64,000 nt of DNA from Dipylidium caninum. Taxonomy: Eukaryota > Platyhelminthes > Cestoda > Cyclophyllidea > Dipylidiidae. Position numbers and translations under genes: made by a program. The DNA lies in assembly GCA_017562135.1 (NCBI GenBank), contig QEYB01001217.1:744001-808000 (forward strand). Reading direction: 5' to 3'. The notes beneath the pieces are model-generated. The model searched no databases and had not been told where the DNA came from. It was given only the letters and a program-made list of their open reading frames with translations. Every line of letters begins with the position of its first letter. Position 1 is the first letter of the stretch. Below, in pieces: positions 61,027-64,000 of this stretch.

Positions 61027-63943
61027 CTGAAACCGAATACACATACCAGATGTGGACTTGTCAAGTACTCTACACAGAATCACATTCCCCTTGCTCACAA
61101 CAAATACACAAAGCAGGTGATTCAAGCCATTTCATGCAAAATGTGCTTCTTCAATGACGGAAAGTGGGTAGTTCATGCAAAACATGCCCAGTTGCAACAA
61201 TGAACTATAGTTTTTCTCACCATTTACAAACGTATGTACGGCTGAAAGAATGTGTGAATGTGTAGATGGAATAAACCGCAAGTGACAAGCACTACTGCCT
61301 GCCACCACGTCTGCTAGATGAAAGACTTGGTCTAGTCGAAGTGCTGGAAGAATCTGAGGTCACTGATTGACTCTTCTGCTGCCTTGGACGGCCAAGAAGC
61401 ATAGCACGGAGACTTCGTCCTCCCCGAGATGAGGAGCGGGTGACAGATGTGGCATTTACCATAGCAGCTGTTGGGGGCATCACGATGTAGAACTCTCCAC
61501 TTCTCGAGGTCTCATTAAGGTCTCGGTCATCCCCCCGGCATCTGTGACTGCGTCGCGGCCCGCCTGTGCTGGGCGTGAGTTGTGGCAGCGAAGTGGCCAG
61601 GTGCTTAGGAATGAGCTTCAGCTCTCGTGGCGCATTAACGTTGTCGGTGGGACTTGTGGAAGCAACTGCAGCCATGCTTGTCAGGCTTGACAGTGCATCA
61701 CCGTGGGCTGATTAGAAAAAGCGCAAAGACCGCTTGTTATAGGAGAAAAAAGTAGGGACTTGCTGAATAAGAAAGAGGCCGAACAAATCACACTGTCTCA
61801 GACCTCATTGTCCACGTTCTCCGGGGTCAATTAGAAGGTGATAAACCGGAGTGACTTATACATAGGTGAAATATACACTGTTCTTCTCAATTTGGAGAGA
61901 ACTGCCATTTTAAAATAAGAGATTTGACCGACCAAGAGAGCTGCCTAAGACGTCGGTAGCCACTACATTTGTCCAGCGTCACAAGAGTGCCCTTTCCACT
62001 TGAGCCTGGTACAGAGTGCCGGCAAGCTTTTACCATCCACAAACATGGTAATTAATGTAAGTAGGTGGTTGGGCAACATCGGAACAATGAATGGATGGGA
62101 GAGGGGAAACATAGTTAGGAATGAAAAACATGCGCACTCGCACGTTAGGAGATTCGTATGAGTTACGGACCGGATAAGAGGTGCGGAAACAGCAGAAAAT
62201 AGTGTGCCACATCATTAGACAAAAAAATTGGAAAAAAACTAAAAATGTTGAGTAAGTATATCATGAGAGCAGGTGACTCGTATGAGGGGAAATGAGGAAA
62301 CAGACAAGGTAGGAGAAAAACGTTTAACTGCCGCTTTCCTTCATTACAGTACAACTCACACAATTTGCCTCGCTCCGTCTCCTCGTCCGTATAGAAACAG
62401 ACTATAGCAAATGAAAAATGCCAGCAAAACTGTAAAAAGTTCCCTTCAGTTATTAAATAGGAGGGTGCACATGTATGACAGGGGTTTTTGTCAATTAATG
62501 GCCTAACTGCACTGGGTACGGTCAACTGAGAGAGGAGAAGACGTCGCTATTGGCGTAGTTTCCAGAGGGGAAGGGGAGGAGATTATTAACCATGGCCATC
62601 GAGCTATGGGTAACCAGGAAGAGGATATTTTGGTCCTCCCCTCCCCTGATAACCTCGAACAAGGGGAGAAGAACGAGAAGGCATTAGGAAAAACACAGTG
62701 AATTCAATGAACCTACCTCGGCAGGGATCGTTCTTCACTAAGAACTCCGTCAGGGGCGTCCACCCACCGCCCACTCGAACCATTACGTTGCTCCTCAAAA
62801 TCCTCACCAGCCGCAGTTTCTGGGAGTCACCGAACTGGAAATGAAAAAGAAAGGCAAGTAGACGGAGCTCCGGTGTAGATCATTCAATGGAGTAAAAGAT
62901 AATGAGAAAGGTGCCGAGACGCACCTTGTACATGTTTCCGTTAATTTTACTGATGCGGTACGTGTTGTGGCAGGTACACAGACTTGTTTGATGGTTAGTC
63001 TCGTGTTCGATGACACTGCCTTCGATTTTTGACAGGTCGAAATGCTGCAATTTGGGCACGGTGGCAGAACGCAATGCTGTGTTGAACTTCTTCAAGTCAA
63101 TGTATCCCTCGCCATCTGCGTCGATTATGCTCGCCACCACTTCCAATTCCAGTCGAGAGGTGGGGAATTCTAGGGCAAAAACAATAACAAATAAGGCGAT
63201 TCAGTGATGTGGGGTTTTAAATAAAAATAGGATGTCAAGAATTTACTCGAATCATGGATAGCATTCACAAATTCATCTCTCGAAAGACGTCCGTCTCGAT
63301 CGATGTCATACCGATGGAATATGTCAATGAGTCTGGCTTTCTTAACATTCATCCAGTCCAGGTATCGTCGTCTCCAATTGTCAAAGTCAAACGTCTTCAA
63401 TTTCTCCACCTCACTTGCATGTGCCAGACGCTCCTCCAATGCTGCCTGGCGTGATTTCAGGACTTTCACCACTCGATCCCACTTGTCGCACATCGCGTTC
63501 ACGCGCTCACTGGCGTACACTTGTGTTCGCTCCGAATAGAGAGGTTCTGAGGCCCTACCCTTGCTGTTAACGGGTCTTTTCTTGCCAATTTCTGCTTTTC
63601 TTGCATGTTTCAATACCTCATCCCGTTGAGAACGTCGTTTATCCAGCTCGGTTTCAACCTGACCAATTTCGACTAACAGGCGCTCCACTTGAGACGTGTC
63701 AACTTCAAAGCCAACTGATCCCGTTTCGACACGACTGGAGGAGCCTGACGATATTTCCGAAGTGACATCAAGCGAAAGAAGACCCATTGAAATGGTTGGT
63801 TGGATCGACATACGATCTGAACGTAAAATTGCCTCCGTCGTATTGAGCCAGTTTATCAAGGAGTCGAGAATCATCCGTCGTTCACGTTGATCCTTCCAGA
63901 GCTGTGCCAACTTCGCTTCGCGTTTCTGCGACCACTCCAGCAT
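59312..63943 (-). CDS. MACF1: Spectraplakin C-terminus (MACF1/dystonin/Short stop family), partial
   Basis: Giant actin-microtubule cross-linker; only the 3' end is in the window and the gene runs off the right edge. Constitutive exons on the minus strand: 63943-63247, 63169-62925 and 62834-62717. The first carries the end of the spectrin-repeat rod (heptads around [12 protein letters not shown]), then [20 protein letters not shown] and EF-hand 1 ([12 protein letters not shown], canonical). The second carries EF-hand 2 ([12 protein letters not shown], with Lys at the acidic twelfth position) and the start of the GAR/Gas2 domain with CTC. The third completes it: [38 protein letters not shown]. 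Exon 3 ends in phase 1 and can join either tail exon 61707-61292 (S/R-rich, stop) or exons 61026-60727 plus 59865-59312 (S/P-rich, stop). The ATG at 63943 is internal, right after an acceptor. Confidence 0.9.
61292..61707 (-). CDS. Spectraplakin tail exon, short isoform
   Basis: Acceptor AATCAG ends at 61708; the exon adds [17 protein letters not shown], then a Ser/Arg-rich basic tail ([45 protein letters not shown]) and stops. Vertebrate spectraplakins also have basic Gly-Ser-Arg tails after the GAR domain that bind microtubules. I see no SxIP EB-binding motif. Confidence 0.75.
62835..62924 (-). other. Spectraplakin intron splitting the GAR domain
   Basis: Donor GTGCGT after NGNMYK and acceptor TTTCCAG before FGDSQK. 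Relative to vertebrate GAR domains about six residues (the FFLGNQ segment) are missing exactly at this junction, so an additional microexon or a different splice choice is possible. Confidence 0.55.
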
Positions 63944-64000
63944 CTATAAAACAGACACGGTGACCGAGAACAAGAGAAGATGTCAAGTTAGAAGGTTGCT

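Noticed and set aside
60410..61042. 210-codon minus-strand frame read as one exon
   Set aside because: Only 61026-60727 has a good acceptor and donor and matching phase; the rest beyond the GTATGT donor is intronic.

Overview
This is nuclear DNA from an animal. All genes but two (PDRG1 and MOB2) have their coding parts split by spliceosomal introns, and the gene set is metazoan: a spectraplakin, WBP2, MOB2, CK1-alpha, the COP9 subunit CSN4, cytoplasmic poly(A)-binding protein, MRPL55, PDRG1, GALT, AAGAB and an Ebony-type beta-alanyl-amine synthetase. Many introns are only 31-45 nt while others run to several kilobases. Several genes have a splice-acceptor-like AG at or just before the coding start, and the first recognisable GALT exon has no AUG. 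Together these suggest a flatworm, probably parasitic, with spliced-leader trans-splicing. That is an inference; the species cannot be read from the sequence.

Layout, left to right. 1865-6183 (-): AAGAB, adaptor-assembly chaperone. 11331-19691 (+): Ebony-like enzyme, six coding exons, with a small repeat family in its introns. 21432-23328 (+): CSN4, nine exons, two with GC-AG mini-introns. 24458-26834 (+): PABPC behind an A-rich leader. 28585-29329 (-) and 29722-30111 (+): MRPL55 and PDRG1, divergent across a 392-bp promoter gap. 31222-40582 (+): GALT, with a dead mariner transposon in its 5-kb last intron. 40583-47061: a 6.5-kb stretch with no gene seen. 47062-50326 (-): CK1-alpha. 52691-54934 (+): WBP2. 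56445-57386 (-): MOB2-like. 59312-63943 (-): 3' end of a spectraplakin (MACF1/dystonin/Short stop family), running off the right edge, with two alternative C-terminal tails.

Most genes are unrelated housekeeping functions: vesicle adaptor assembly, cullin deneddylation, mRNA tail binding, mitochondrial ribosome, prefoldin-like chaperone, Leloir pathway, kinase signalling. There is no operon-like functional grouping. The biologically distinctive locus is the Ebony homologue, which implies beta-alanine conjugation of biogenic amines. PABPC and CK1 each carry a one-base loss beside or in a short A run that breaks the reading frame; both genes are otherwise intact, so sequence or assembly error is the likeliest cause. 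All exon models are manual, from reading-frame continuity, splice phase and family similarity recalled from memory; nothing was aligned by software.
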